Shown here: piece by piece, positions 1 to 9,277 of the stretch
Numbering within the stretch: position 1 is the stretch's first letter
How the letters are laid out: each line of letters begins with the position of its first letter
NCBI GenBank assembly: GCA_020851555.1
Contig: JADZCM010000035.1
Coordinates: forward strand, 1-64,000
Direction: 5' to 3'
Length of the DNA stretch: 64,000 nt
Source: Bryobacterales bacterium
GTDB lineage: Bacteria; Acidobacteriota; Terriglobia; Bryobacterales; Bryobacteraceae
Program-made: the position numbers and the translations under genes
Notes under the pieces: model-generated
What the model was told of the DNA's origin: nothing
The model's input: the letters and a program-made list of their open reading frames with translations, nothing else
Databases searched by the model: none

Positions 1-147
1 CCTCGCCTGTCCCCTCCCTCGGCTTCCGATCCCGCCCACGAATCTCCGCCGCTCGACGCAAACCCCGTAAGCCTCTCCTCCCACGCCTATTCCCGCCTGG
101 CCGGTGCCCTGGTTGCGGAATCGCTGCGCTCCTTTGGCGCGGGTTGA
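1..147 (+). CDS. C-terminal end of an unidentified upstream gene (partial)
   Basis: An open frame runs from the first base to a TGA at 145-147, giving 48 codons without a stop. The last part reads as a plausible helical C-terminus (SHAYSRLAGALVAESL). I do not recognise a family. The stretch is short and rich in Pro and Ser codons, so it could be non-coding. The next gene starts about 100 bases further on. Confidence 0.38.
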   Translation, partial: PRLSPPSASDPAHESPPLDANPVSLSSHAYSRLAGALVAESLRSFGAG

Positions 148-248
148 CATCCGCCGGCCGATCCCGCAAAATGGTCGAAGTCCGCCCAGCGCGGGAGGCC
201 GATGGCTCTGGCCGGAAAATCTCAGACTGCGCCCTGACGATCGGGAGA

Positions 249-1550
249 ATGCGAATCAGGCAGAGCATAGCCATTGCAGCCCTTCTGACGATGCAGCTTG
301 CCGCAGTGCGGGGCGCGGCGTCCGGCGCTCAGACCGCAAGCGGCGGCGCGAAAGCCGCAGCCACGGCGGCCCACAAAAAGCTTGCGCCGAAAGCCGCTCC
401 GAAGGCTGCGGCCAAACCTGTGCCGAAGGCGGCGGCCAAACCTGCGCCGAAGGCGGCGGCCAAGGCCGCTCCGAAGGCTTCCGCGAAATCGGCGACGGCC
501 AAGGCCGCTTCGAAGAAGACGCCCGCCAGGACAGCAGCCAAAGCCGCACCCAAGCGGCGTCCAGCATACAGTCCCTGGAGTGAGCCGACCTTCAAAGATT
601 CCACCGCCGGTGACGAGATCGGCGGCGAGGATCTGACCGTCCGGCAGGCGGCGGTGCAGGCGCTCGGCCGGTACAACGGCTCGGTGGTGGCGGTTAATCC
701 GCGCAACGGCCGCATCCTGTCGATCGTCAACCAGAAACTGGCCTTGCAGAGCGGCTTCCAGCCCTGTTCCACGGTGAAACTACCGGTCGCCGTGGCCGGA
801 CTGGTGGAGAATGTCATTCAGGGCGATACGGTGGTCCGGCTGTCGGGCGCGACGCGTATGACGCTCACCGAGGCCCTGGCTCACTCCAATAACCCGTTCT
901 TCGCGTTGCTGGGGACAAAGCTCGGTTTCGACCGCTTCAGCTACTATGCGCGGCTGCTGGGCCTGGGGGAACTGGCGGGGCTCAACATCGAGGGCGAGCG
1001 GCCGGGATTGTTTCCCAGTGAGCAGCCCAGCGGGACCAGCATCGGGATGATGTCCAGTTTCGGCGAGGGGATTTCGCTGACGCCCCTGCAACTGGCGGCG
1101 ATGCTCTCGGCCTTCGCCAACGGCGGCACGCTTTACTACTTGCAGTATCCGCGGTCGTTGATGGAAGCCCGGGATTTCATTCCGCAGGTGAAGCGGCGCC
1201 TGGACATCGACCGGTGGCTTCCGGACCTGACGCCCGGCATGTCGGCCGCCGTGGAGTACGGCACGGCTCGCCGCGCCAACTACGACCCCTCCCAACCCGT
1301 CCTCGGCAAGACCGGCACGTGCACGGAGAACCGCACCCACCTGGGGTGGTTCGGCTCCTTCAACGAGGTGGGGCACAACCGCCTGGTCGTCGTGGTCCTC
1401 CTGACCGGCGGCAGCGGAGTGAGCGGCCCGGCGGCGGCCCAGATTGCGGGCGACATGTACCGGCGGCTCTCGGCGGAGAACTTCTTCGGCGAGAAGTGGG
1501 AGCTTACCGCCACGCGGCAGGTCTCCATCTCCTCCTGTTGCGCTCAGTAG
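249..1550 (+). CDS. Penicillin-binding protein, transpeptidase domain, with Lys/Ala/Pro-rich N-terminus
   Basis: This 433-residue protein has the three signatures of a serine D,D-transpeptidase in order: S-T-V-K with Ser174 as the predicted nucleophile, S-N-N at 213-215, and K-T-G-T from Lys354. It should cross-link peptidoglycan on the outer face of the inner membrane. The start at 249 is chosen over an in-frame ATG at 144 because GGGAG lies just upstream and a hydrophobic signal or anchor segment follows (about residues 5-25). Residues about 30-105 are a low-complexity Lys/Ala/Pro tract resembling histone-H1 tails, which may bind wall polymers or DNA; that is inference. No transglycosylase or dimerisation domain is visible, so the protein is short for a class B PBP. 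It is convergent with obg, 4 bases apart. Confidence 0.82.
   Translation: MRIRQSIAIAALLTMQLAAVRGAASGAQTASGGAKAAATAAHKKLAPKAAPKAAAKPVPKAAAKPAPKAAAKAAPKASAKSATAKAASKKTPARTAAKAAPKRRPAYSPWSEPTFKDSTAGDEIGGEDLTVRQAAVQALGRYNGSVVAVNPRNGRILSIVNQKLALQSGFQPCSTVKLPVAVAGLVENVIQGDTVVRLSGATRMTLTEALAHSNNPFFALLGTKLGFDRFSYYARLLGLGELAGLNIEGERPGLFPSEQPSGTSIGMMSSFGEGISLTPLQLAAMLSAFANGGTLYYLQYPRSLMEARDFIPQVKRRLDIDRWLPDLTPGMSAAVEYGTARRANYDPSQPVLGKTGTCTENRTHLGWFGSFNEVGHNRLVVVVLLTGGSGVSGPAAAQIAGDMYRRLSAENFFGEKWELTATRQVSISSCCAQ
399..478 (+). repeat. 24-bp tandem repeat coding for the K/A/P-rich PBP tail
   Basis: Units begin at 399, 423 and 447, with a fourth partial unit from 471. Each opens with CCGAAGGC and is 24 bases long, so copy number can change by eight residues without breaking the frame. 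The repeat encodes the PKAAAKPx pattern. Confidence 0.8.
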
Positions 1551-1554
1551 CCCT

Positions 1555-2562
1555 TCAAGCGTCCGCCGGGGCTTTCAGCACTGCCTCACCCATGGCATAC
1601 TTGAGGCGTTCGAGCCCGTCCCCGGTGACGCTTGAGACCGGGTGGAAGGCCAACCCGCGCGCGGCGGCCGTCTTCCTCAGGGACTCCACGCGCGAGGGGT
1701 CCTGAGCCGCGTCCATCTTGGATGCGACCACGATCATGGGCTTGCTTGCCAGAGCCTCGCTGAATTCGGCAAGCTCCGCCAGTACCACGTCGAAGTCGCG
1801 GACCGGGTCCCTGCCGCTCGACTCAGAGACGTCCACCAGGTGCACCAGCAGGCGCGTCCGTTCCACGTGCTTGAGGAACTGCACGCCGAGCCCGTGTCCG
1901 AGGTGCGCGCCCTCGATCAGCCCGGGAATGTCCGCCACGACGAACGTGCGGTCGCCCAGGCTGACAACGCCCAGGTTCGGCTCCAGGGTGGTGAAAGGAT
2001 AGTCGGCGATCCTCGGGCGCGCGGCCGAAATCCGGGAGATGAGGGTGGACTTGCCCGCGTTGGGAAACCCCACCAGCCCCACGTCGGCGAGCAGCTTCAA
2101 TTCCAGGCGGAGGCGCCGCTCCTGGCCCGGCCTTCCGGGCTCGTGCTCGCGCGGGGCCTGGTGGGTGGAGGTGGCGAAGCGCGCGTTGCCGCGGCCGCCC
2201 CGGCCTCCCTTCGCCACCAGGAAGGTCTCGCCGGGCTTCGTGAAATCGTGAAGGATCTCGCCGGTCTGCGCGTCGCGGACCACCGTGCCCACCGGAACGG
2301 GGAGCAGGACGGAGGCGCCGTCCCGTCCGGTGCGGTTGCTGCCCTCGCCGTGCCGGCCCCGCTCGGCGCGGTGCTCGGGGTTGAAGCGGAAATGCAGCAG
2401 CGTGTTGCGGTGCACGGTGGAAACCAGAACCACGTCGCCGCCGCGGCCGCCGTCGCCCCCGCTCGGGCCGCCGCGCGGCGCCGACCTCTCGCGGCGGAAG
2501 GCGAGGCAGCCGTTTCCGCCGTCGCCGGCTTTCACGCTGATGACGGCTTCGTCGATGAACAT
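1555..2562 (-). CDS. obg: Obg family GTPase (CgtA/ObgE)
   Basis: A ribosome-associated GTPase acting in 50S assembly and stress control. The 335-residue product has the Gly-rich Obg fold at about 1-158 ([23 protein letters not shown]). The G domain follows, with P-loop GFPNAGKS at 165-172, switch II motif DIPGLIEGA and a NKxD-like ASKMD. I start at the ATG at 2562 ([13 protein letters not shown]), the usual N-terminus; the frame is open 12 codons further upstream but those residues do not fit the family. It lacks the long C-terminal extension seen in some Obg proteins. It is the third gene of the rplU-rpmA-obg order, 66 bases after rpmA. Confidence 0.96.
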   Translation of the reverse strand: MFIDEAVISVKAGDGGNGCLAFRRERSAPRGGPSGGDGGRGGDVVLVSTVHRNTLLHFRFNPEHRAERGRHGEGSNRTGRDGASVLLPVPVGTVVRDAQTGEILHDFTKPGETFLVAKGGRGGRGNARFATSTHQAPREHEPGRPGQERRLRLELKLLADVGLVGFPNAGKSTLISRISAARPRIADYPFTTLEPNLGVVSLGDRTFVVADIPGLIEGAHLGHGLGVQFLKHVERTRLLVHLVDVSESSGRDPVRDFDVVLAELAEFSEALASKPMIVVASKMDAAQDPSRVESLRKTAAARGLAFHPVSSVTGDGLERLKYAMGEAVLKAPADA

Positions 2563-2628
2563 GACAGAGCGGTGGGGCGGACGCTCCCGCCCTTCCACGG
2601 CAGGCCGGGCGGCCCGTTCCGCGCCGCG

Positions 2629-2886
2629 CTATTCGGAAGGCAGGATGCTGACGAACTTGCCCATGCGGCCGCGGTCACGGAACGCCACCACGCCGGTGAC
2701 CTTGGCGAAGAGCGTGTCGTCTTTGCCGAGGCCGACGTTCTCGCCCGGCTTGATGCGCGTGCCGCGCTGCCGCACCAGGATTGAGCCGCCGCTCACAAAC
2801 TGGCCGCCGAAGGCCTTGACGCCGAGTCTCTGCGCGTTGGAGTCGCGGCCGTTACGGGAACTCCCCAAACCTTTTTTGTGCGCCAT
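2629..2886 (-). CDS. rpmA: 50S ribosomal protein L27
   Basis: An 85-residue L27 that begins [16 protein letters not shown], the conserved N-terminus reaching towards the peptidyl-transferase centre. The core [20 protein letters not shown] is intact. The mature-type N-terminus shows that no Firmicutes-style leader needs removal. It lies 9 bases after rplU and before obg, the normal operon order. Confidence 0.97.
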   Translation of the reverse strand: MAHKKGLGSSRNGRDSNAQRLGVKAFGGQFVSGGSILVRQRGTRIKPGENVGLGKDDTLFAKVTGVVAFRDRGRMGKFVSILPSE

Positions 2887-2895
2887 GTCGCTCTC

Positions 2896-3207
2896 CTAAG
2901 CCAGTATCTCGTTCACCTTCACGCTGGTCAGGTACTGCCGGTGGCCGATAGTGCGCCGGACCTGTTTCTTGCGCTTGAACTTGAAAACCAGGATCTTGCC
3001 GCCCCGGTCCTGCGCGGTGATGACCGCCTTTACACGGGCCTGTGCGGCCTCGCTCCCCGCGAGAGCCTGGTCCCCGTCCTTGAACACGGCCAGGACCCTG
3101 TCGAACTCCACCTCGGAGCCGACCTCGCCGGGCAACTTCTCGACGCGAATCACGTCGCCGGGTGCGACGCGGTACTGCTTACCGCCTGTTTCGATCACTG
3201 CGTACAT
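2896..3207 (-). CDS. rplU: 50S ribosomal protein L21
   Basis: A 103-residue L21 starting [14 protein letters not shown] and carrying the conserved basic stretch [15 protein letters not shown] that contacts 23S rRNA. It is first in the rplU-rpmA-obg operon. The only promoter-like element seen upstream is a TACAAT hexamer on the minus strand at 3295-3300, about 90 bases before the start, with no clear -35 match. Confidence 0.97.
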   Translation of the reverse strand: MYAVIETGGKQYRVAPGDVIRVEKLPGEVGSEVEFDRVLAVFKDGDQALAGSEAAQARVKAVITAQDRGGKILVFKFKRKKQVRRTIGHRQYLTSVKVNEILA

Positions 3208-3534
3208 GACAAACCTCGCCTGCTCAATCTGTTCGGGAAGCTGCCTGCGGAGGCGAACCCTGCTGCGGCTTCACGCCAGGAACCGCAAGCTCTTATTGTA
3301 CAACAGACGATTGGGAGTTTCCGGGCCAGTGCGTTCCCGCCGCCCGCATCCCGGCAACCGGACCAGAACGGAGTCCCATCCACCCCCGGCAGGTGGTCTT
3401 CACCGCGCGTGCCTCAGCGCGCGCGCTGCGCCGATCTGTGCTGCGAAGACGTCGTGGCCCTGACAGAACTCGAATCTGTGACCGCTGCCGAGTCAGGGTC
3501 CAGCTCGGGCAGGCGGAGGGCCCGCTGCCGTTCT
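3208..3534. other. Gene-free stretch between rplU and a transposase remnant
   Basis: I see no supportable gene here. A minus-strand TACAAT at 3295-3300 may be the rplU -10 element, giving a leader of roughly 85 bases. The rightmost part may hold unrecognisable upstream sequence of the IS110 element; the reading frame of the remnant stays open across it without IS110-like residues. Confidence 0.4.
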
Positions 3535-4035
3535 TATCAAGAGGTGATCCAACGCTGGGACGCGATTAGAGGGGTAGATCTGGTGACCGCTTGTAGCTTG
3601 ATGGCGGAGATCGGAGTTCGCGCAGAGCAGTTTCCTACACAGCACCATCTGGCCTCGTGGACGGGGCTGTGTCCGGGCAATGATGAGAGCGCGGGGAAAC
3701 GGAGGAGGGGGATAACGCGGAAAGGCGATCCACGGCTGCGCACGGCGCTGTGCCGGGCGGCATGGGCGGCCTCGCATGCCAAACGTACGTACCCGCCGGC
3801 ACAGTGTCACACGACCGCGGCCAGGCGAGGTCGCTGGAGGGCGATCATCGCAGCGGCACACGGCATTCCGGTGATTGCCCACGTATTGCTGCAACGCGGG
3901 GAGAACTGCCGGGAGGCGGGCGGAGATTACTTTGAACGCCTCAATCCCAGCGGCCTGCCCCGCTATCTTGTACGCCGTCTGGAACGACTGGGCCACCCGG
4001 TGGCGTTGCAGCCCTCAACGGCCCAATCCGGGTGA
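3535..4035 (+). pseudogene. IS110-family transposase, C-terminal remnant
   Basis: From about 3535 to the TGA at 4033-4035 the frame reads like the C-terminal Transposase_20 domain of IS110/IS116/IS902 elements. Visible signatures are IRGVDLVTACSLMAEIG, the ASWTGLCPGNDESAGKRRRG block, GDPRLRTALCRAAWAAS and the end GDYFERLNPSGLPRYLVRRLE. The N-terminal RuvC-like DEDD nuclease half, normally about 200 residues, is absent and no start is placed. The element is therefore truncated and inactive. No terminal repeats are expected for this family. It sits at the left edge of the sulfatase cluster. Confidence 0.85.
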
Positions 4036-4343
4036 GATTTTCGAGGGAGGGCGGAGGGAAAGCGAATCACGCTCAACCCTGCCGAGGGGAGAAGAACGGG
4101 CGGGGTGGGGGCCGGCCGGAGCGCAGCCGGCGAGGCCGCAGGCCGGGCGTTTCAGGACGGAGCGCAAGGCGCCCCAGCCGCGCGACGCCCGCGTGGATGA
4201 TCGGGCCGCTCAGGTGATATGCTCTTTCCGGGATCGCAGTATGTCCTGAGGCGCGGGAGTCCGTAGCCTGGAGGATTCCCTGGCGCTCGGATGTATTGGC
4301 GTGACGCTGGCGCTTTAAGCAGGATGGAAACACGGGTATCGAG
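4036..4343. other. Gene-free stretch between the IS110 remnant and the sulfatase operon
   Basis: No gene is supported here. The sequence right after the transposase stop is G-rich and may include the non-coding right end of the IS110 element. It must also hold the promoter of the sulfatase operon; a TATGCT hexamer near 4218 is the only -10-like element I noticed and it has no convincing -35. Confidence 0.4.
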
Positions 4344-5732
4344 ATGATGAACAGACGCGAGTTCCTGGCAGCGAGCGGTGCGACGCTGGCCGCTGCCCCC
4401 GCAAGAAATCCCAACATTATTCTGATCCTCGCCGACGACCTGGGGTACGGTGACTTGAGTTGTTACGGAAGCGAGATCCCGACGCCGAACCTCGATCGGC
4501 TGGCGAGTGAAGGCGTGCGGTTCACACAGGCGTACGTGGCCTCCCCCATTTGCTCCCCATCTCGCGTGGCGATCACCACCGGCCAGTACCCGGCGCGTCA
4601 TCTGATTTTCTCGTTCCTTGACTCGCGCGCAAGGAATCGCGCACTGGGCATGCGCGACTACCTGGATCCGGACGCGCCCAGCATGGCGCGCGTGTTTCAG
4701 CGGGCCGGCTACGCCACGGGCCACTTCGGCAAGTGGCACATGGGAGGCGGCCGTGACGTCGGCGACGCGCCTTTGCCCACGGACTACGGGTTCGATGAGT
4801 CTCTGACTTCCTTTGAGGGGCTCGGCGATCGCGTGCTTCCTCCCGGCAATCTCTCAGAGATGAGCGCGAAACTGGGACGGGGGAACATCTCACGCAGGCC
4901 GCAGAGTGAATTGACCGCCATCTATGTGGATCGGGCCATCGATTTCATCAAGCGCAACGCCAACCGGCCTTTCTTCCTCAACCTTTGGCCGAATGACGTG
5001 CATGACCCCTTCGACCCTAAGCCCGAGTTGATGGAAAAGTATCAGCGGCTAAGCAGCAACAAGTATCTGCAACAGTTCGCTGCCACGCTGGACGAAATGG
5101 ACCGGCAGATCGGGCGACTTATCAATGCCGTGGACACACTCGGCCTAGCCGGCCGCACGATAGTTGTTTTCATGGGTGACAACGGACCTACCGCCTGGCC
5201 GCGTTATTACAAAGAAGGGTTTGAGCCGCCGGGCAGCACCGGTGGTCTGCGCGGCCGCAAATGGAGCCTTTACGAAGGTGGTGTGCGAGAGCCGCTAATC
5301 ATCCGGTGGAGAGGGAGGGTTCCTGCGGGCGTCGTGGATCGGGATACGGCGGTCTGCTCCACGGACCTGTTCCCCAGCTTCTGCCGGCTGGCCGGAATAG
5401 AGGCGCCCAAGGTCGCCTTTGACGGCGAAGATCTCTCAGCGGCGTTTCTGGGCAGACGGCAGCGCAGGCAGGGTGACCTCCTGTGGGAATACGGGCGGGA
5501 TGCCACGTATCTGAGACCTGGCCGCGAAGATGACCGCAGTCCCAATCTCGCCATTCGCAGCGGGAGGTGGAAGGCGCTGGTGAACGACGATGGTACCGGC
5601 CTGGAGCTTTACGATCTTGAGGCCTCTGCCAAGGAACGCGAGAATCTCGCCGCCACGCACCCCGGCCTGGCGCGCAAGCTCTCACAACGAGTGATAGCAT
5701 GGCGGAAATCACTACCGGTGATGGAAAAATGA
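4344..5732 (+). CDS. Exported Cys-type sulfatase 1
   Basis: A 462-residue type I sulfatase that hydrolyses a sulfate ester. The start MMNRREFLAASG is a Tat-like signal (RR-x-F-L). The alkaline-phosphatase-superfamily metal site begins at ILADDLGYGDLSCYG (about 28-41). The modification motif C-S-P-S-R spans 70-74, so Cys70 should become formylglycine. HFGKWHMGG and the later metal-site motif MGDNGPT are present. The substrate is unknown; neighbours suggest sulfated polysaccharides (inference). The stop codon overlaps the next start as ATGA, so translation is probably coupled. Confidence 0.93.
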   Translation: MMNRREFLAASGATLAAAPARNPNIILILADDLGYGDLSCYGSEIPTPNLDRLASEGVRFTQAYVASPICSPSRVAITTGQYPARHLIFSFLDSRARNRALGMRDYLDPDAPSMARVFQRAGYATGHFGKWHMGGGRDVGDAPLPTDYGFDESLTSFEGLGDRVLPPGNLSEMSAKLGRGNISRRPQSELTAIYVDRAIDFIKRNANRPFFLNLWPNDVHDPFDPKPELMEKYQRLSSNKYLQQFAATLDEMDRQIGRLINAVDTLGLAGRTIVVFMGDNGPTAWPRYYKEGFEPPGSTGGLRGRKWSLYEGGVREPLIIRWRGRVPAGVVDRDTAVCSTDLFPSFCRLAGIEAPKVAFDGEDLSAAFLGRRQRRQGDLLWEYGRDATYLRPGREDDRSPNLAIRSGRWKALVNDDGTGLELYDLEASAKERENLAATHPGLARKLSQRVIAWRKSLPVMEK

Positions 5733-7354
5733 GCATGGACCGCAGAACCTTCCTGGGCGCGATGGCGGCCGCCGGCGCCCAGTTGCGTGGGGCGCCGGCT
5801 TCCAGGCGCCCGAATATCATCCTGATCATGGCCGACGATATGGGTTACTCCGATATCGGCTGCTACGGCGGGGAAATCGACACACCCAACCTCAACGGGC
5901 TGGCCAGCCGCGGCTTACGTTTTGCGCAGTTCTACAACACCGCGCGTTGCTGTCCCGCACGGGCCTCTCTGCTGACTGGGCTGTATCCCCACCAGGCGGG
6001 TATCGGCCACATGGTGGACCGCGATGACGGAATACCCGGCTATCGCGGCGACCTGAACCGGCGGTGTGTGACGATCGCTGAGGTGCTGCGCCAGGCCGGT
6101 TACCGCACCCTCATGTGTGGGAAATGGCACGTCACGCCGGTGACGGCCTCCAAGCATAACTGGCCCCTCCAGCGCGGATTCGAGCGCTATTACGGCATCA
6201 TCCACGGGGCAGCCAGCTTCTATGATCCGGTCACACTCACCCGGGACAACGAGAGCATACAGCCGGACGGCAGGGATTATTACCTCACGGACGCTCTCAG
6301 CGATCAAGCGGTGAAGTTCGTGCGGGAGTACGCGGCGAAACCGGACCCGTTTTTCATGTACTTGGCATATACGTCGCCTCACTGGCCGCTGCACGCGCTC
6401 GAGGCCGACATCGCGAAGTACCGTGGCCGTTACGCCGGGGGCTGGGACGCCCTGCGTGCTGACCGCCATCGGCGCATGCTGGAGATGGGTTTGGTGGAGA
6501 GCCGCTGGCCCCTAACGCCCCGCGATGCACGGGTGGCCCCCTGGACCGAAGCGCCAGACAAGCAATGGCAACAGCGCCGCATGGAAGTGTACGCCGCCCA
6601 GATCGACCGCATGGACCAGGGCATCGGCCGCGTCCTCCAGGCCCTCGGGCAAACGGGCGCGGAGGACAACACGCTGATCATGTTCCTGGCGGACAACGGC
6701 GGGTGCGCGGAGGAGATCATTGGCTGGGGTCCCGCCCGCCACATTCCGAAGGTCACCCGGGATGGCCGTCCCGTGCGCGTCGGCAATAATCCGGAGATCA
6801 TGCCCGGCCCTGAGGATACCTACCAGAGCTACGGCATTCCCTGGGCGAACGCCAGCAACACACCGTTCCGGCTGTACAAGCACTGGGTGCATGAGGGTGG
6901 AATAGCGACGCCGTTTATCGCCTGCTGGCCACGAGTCATCAGGCAGCAGGGTGTTTTGACCCGGCAGGCCGGTCACATCATGGACATCATGGCGACTTGC
7001 GCGGACGCCGCCGGCGCCCGCTACCCCGGGAGCTTTCAGGGCGAGAAGATCCTCCCTCTTGAAGGCCGAAGCCTGATGCCTGTCTTCCAGGGAAGGCAGC
7101 GCCGGGCTCATTCGGAACTCTACTGGGAACACGAGGGCAATCGCGCGGTGCGGCAGGGCAGGTGGAAACTCGTGTCACGGCATCCCGACCAGTGGGAACT
7201 CTATGATCTTGAGGCTGACCGTACGGAGATGCAGAACCTGGCCCACGGACAGCCGAAAAAGACCGCCGAGCTGATCGCGAAGTACGAAGCGTGGGCGCAG
7301 CGCGCCGGTGTCGTGCCGTGGCAAGAGGTCCTCTCAAGGAGGAAACAAGCATGA
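5729..7354 (+). CDS. Exported Cys-type sulfatase 2 (arylsulfatase-like)
   Basis: This 541-residue sulfatase starts at the ATG overlapping the previous stop (MSMDRRTFLGAM), again with an RR-x-F-L Tat-like signal. Metal-binding DD occurs in MADDMGYSDIGCYGG. The CxPxR motif is C74-C75-P-A-R, so Cys74 is the expected formylglycine precursor. CGKWHV and LADNGG follow, and the C-terminal subdomain (QGRWKLV, LYDLEADRTE) is complete. It is the longest of the three, with an insertion after the central region. An in-frame ATG at 5735 is an alternative start. Confidence 0.93.
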   Translation: MSMDRRTFLGAMAAAGAQLRGAPASRRPNIILIMADDMGYSDIGCYGGEIDTPNLNGLASRGLRFAQFYNTARCCPARASLLTGLYPHQAGIGHMVDRDDGIPGYRGDLNRRCVTIAEVLRQAGYRTLMCGKWHVTPVTASKHNWPLQRGFERYYGIIHGAASFYDPVTLTRDNESIQPDGRDYYLTDALSDQAVKFVREYAAKPDPFFMYLAYTSPHWPLHALEADIAKYRGRYAGGWDALRADRHRRMLEMGLVESRWPLTPRDARVAPWTEAPDKQWQQRRMEVYAAQIDRMDQGIGRVLQALGQTGAEDNTLIMFLADNGGCAEEIIGWGPARHIPKVTRDGRPVRVGNNPEIMPGPEDTYQSYGIPWANASNTPFRLYKHWVHEGGIATPFIACWPRVIRQQGVLTRQAGHIMDIMATCADAAGARYPGSFQGEKILPLEGRSLMPVFQGRQRRAHSELYWEHEGNRAVRQGRWKLVSRHPDQWELYDLEADRTEMQNLAHGQPKKTAELIAKYEAWAQRAGVVPWQEVLSRRKQA

Positions 7355-8718
7355 GACGCCGGAACTTTTTGGCGGCCTTGCCGATTGCGGGCGCATCGCC
7401 GTTTACCTCACCTCCGAATATCGCTCTGTTCATCGCGGACGATCACGGTCTATTGGACACGCCGGTGTACGGCAGCCGGGTGGTCCGCACGCCCACACTC
7501 GACCGGCTCGCGGCCTCAGGGATGGTTTTCGAGAATGCATTCGCCGGCTCCCCTACCTGCGTGCCGTCGCGCGCGATCCTCACCAGCGGTCTCATGTCGG
7601 TTCGGAACGGCGTGGAGGCCAATCATACCCAGATGAAGCCTGATGTTCGAACCTTGCCAAGCTACCTGGCTTCGTTGGGCTACCGGGTGGCTCATTTTGG
7701 TAAAAGTCACTTTCAGCCTGCCGCCAACTACAAGGAATGGGAAGCGGTCCCCAGCGAGATCCGCCGTAAGGGCCTCTGGAGCGATCTCGACACCGCCGCT
7801 GTAGACGGCTGGCTCGCGGAGCATGGCTCGAAAGACAAACGGCCGCTGTGCCTGGTGATTGGCTGCCACAGCCCGCATGTGTACTGGGAAGAAGCCGCCG
7901 GCTACGATCCGAACAGCGCCGAGCTTCCGCCCACGTTCGTAGATACGCCTGAAACACGCGCCTGGCGCGCCCGCTATTACACGGACGTCACCAAGATGGA
8001 CCAACAACTCGGCGAGGTGTACAACTCCGTCTTCCGTCGAACCAGCGGCAACACGCTGTTCATCTACATCTCTGATAACGGCGCCCAGTGGCCATTCGCG
8101 AAATGGAGTCTGTACGATGCCGGGATCCGGCTGCCGATGGTTGCGGTCTGGCCCGGGGTCGTTCGTGCGGGCTCCAGATCGCGGGCGATGGTCAGCTTCG
8201 CCGATATCCTGCCCACGCTGATCGAGCTTGCCGGGGGGAAGGCGCCCGGCGGCCTTGACGGCCGCTCGTTCGCTGGGGTGCTCCGCGGCAATCGCACGTC
8301 TCACCGCACGCACGTCTTTGCTACGCACTCAGGCGATGGCACGATGAATGTCTATCCGATCCGCGCAGTCCGCGACGCCCGCTTCAAGTACATACTGAAC
8401 CTGCATCCGGAATTCAAGTACACAACACACATCGATAGCGGCATCGATCTCGACGGCAAAGCGTACTGGGACTCCTGGGTGCACAGGGCGCAGACTGACC
8501 GCGCGGCCGCCGCCATCGTCCAGCGGTATCACCTCCGGCCCAGGGAAGAGCTGTACGACACGCAAAACGACCCCCACGAGACGCAGAATCTCGCCGGCCG
8601 GCCCCAGCACCGCGGCCGTCTCATTGCCATGCGCCGCCAGGTGGAAGGCTGGATGAGGCAGCAGGGTGACCAGGGCCGTGTTTTCAACCAGCCGCGCTTG
8701 CTCAGTTCAGAGCCATAA
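7351..8718 (+). CDS. Exported Cys-type sulfatase 3 (heparan N-sulfatase-like)
   Basis: A 455-residue sulfatase starting MRRRNFLAALPIAG, a short Tat-like signal, at an ATG overlapping the stop of sulfatase 2. Metal-site residues are IADDHGLLDTPVYG and SDNGAQWPFAKW. The modification motif is C-V-P-S-R at 70-74. The compact form and the FGKSHFQP motif resemble the N-sulphoglucosamine sulphohydrolase branch, but substrate cannot be fixed from sequence. It is the last gene of the sulfatase operon. No formylglycine-generating enzyme is linked to it. Confidence 0.92.
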   Translation: MRRRNFLAALPIAGASPFTSPPNIALFIADDHGLLDTPVYGSRVVRTPTLDRLAASGMVFENAFAGSPTCVPSRAILTSGLMSVRNGVEANHTQMKPDVRTLPSYLASLGYRVAHFGKSHFQPAANYKEWEAVPSEIRRKGLWSDLDTAAVDGWLAEHGSKDKRPLCLVIGCHSPHVYWEEAAGYDPNSAELPPTFVDTPETRAWRARYYTDVTKMDQQLGEVYNSVFRRTSGNTLFIYISDNGAQWPFAKWSLYDAGIRLPMVAVWPGVVRAGSRSRAMVSFADILPTLIELAGGKAPGGLDGRSFAGVLRGNRTSHRTHVFATHSGDGTMNVYPIRAVRDARFKYILNLHPEFKYTTHIDSGIDLDGKAYWDSWVHRAQTDRAAAAIVQRYHLRPREELYDTQNDPHETQNLAGRPQHRGRLIAMRRQVEGWMRQQGDQGRVFNQPRLLSSEP

Positions 8719-9069
8719 ACGGAACAGGCGAGTAGCCGCGTCCCCGTGGCGGGATTTGTCGGAGGCGGTGGCCCATTGACAGGCCAACACCCCCGAGCGG
8801 CGTCGATTCGAAGCACGTGACTGCCACACTGCCGGGGGGCCGGCACCGCAGGGATGGTGGTGGCCATTTCCGGCCGCTCCATATAGGGGCCTCAATCTGT
8901 CGTCCCGGACGACGAAAGGCCAGATTATCCACCTTCGATGCCACGGCCACCAACTGGCTTGGAATCAGCGACGTGGGACGGGGTCCATGTGAACGCACGG
9001 CTACCACGGCTTTGGACCCCACTTGGACCCCAGTGGATTATCGGGAAGACCGCAAGTCTTTGAAGGGTT
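8719..9069. other. Gene-free stretch with short TTGGACCCC repeats next to tRNA-Gly
   Basis: No gene is supported. The decamer TTGGACCCCA occurs twice in direct orientation at 9012-9021 and 9023-9032, and its core appears inverted (GGGGTCCA) at 8980-8987. These copies lie just beyond the 3' end of the tRNA gene. Clustered short repeats beside a tRNA 3' end are seen in arm-binding regions of tyrosine-integrase attachment sites, but no integrase is present and the link is inference. Confidence 0.4.
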
Positions 9070-9145
<76 letters not shown>

Positions 9146-9158
9146 GTGCCTACATCGC

Positions 9159-9188
9159 ATTTTCCCGCGACCGGAACCGTCCTGTCAA
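9159..9188 (-). promoter_or_regulatory. Promoter of tRNA-Gly
   Basis: Reading the minus strand, a perfect TTGACA (-35) lies at 9188-9183 and GAAAAT (-10, 4 of 6) at 9164-9159, with an 18-base spacer. The predicted start near 9152 leaves a few bases of 5' leader before the tRNA. Confidence 0.6.
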
Positions 9189-9277
9189 ACCTGGCAGCAG
9201 GCTGTTCCCTCCGCCGGCCGTACGCAGTACACTATTTACGCGGGGAGCTTTGCTGCGCGCTCCCGGGAAGGAGAGCT

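Noticed and set aside
399-478. Possible CRISPR-like repeat array
   Set aside because: The repeats are contiguous, without spacers, in frame inside a coding sequence. No CRISPR array or cas gene was seen anywhere in the window.
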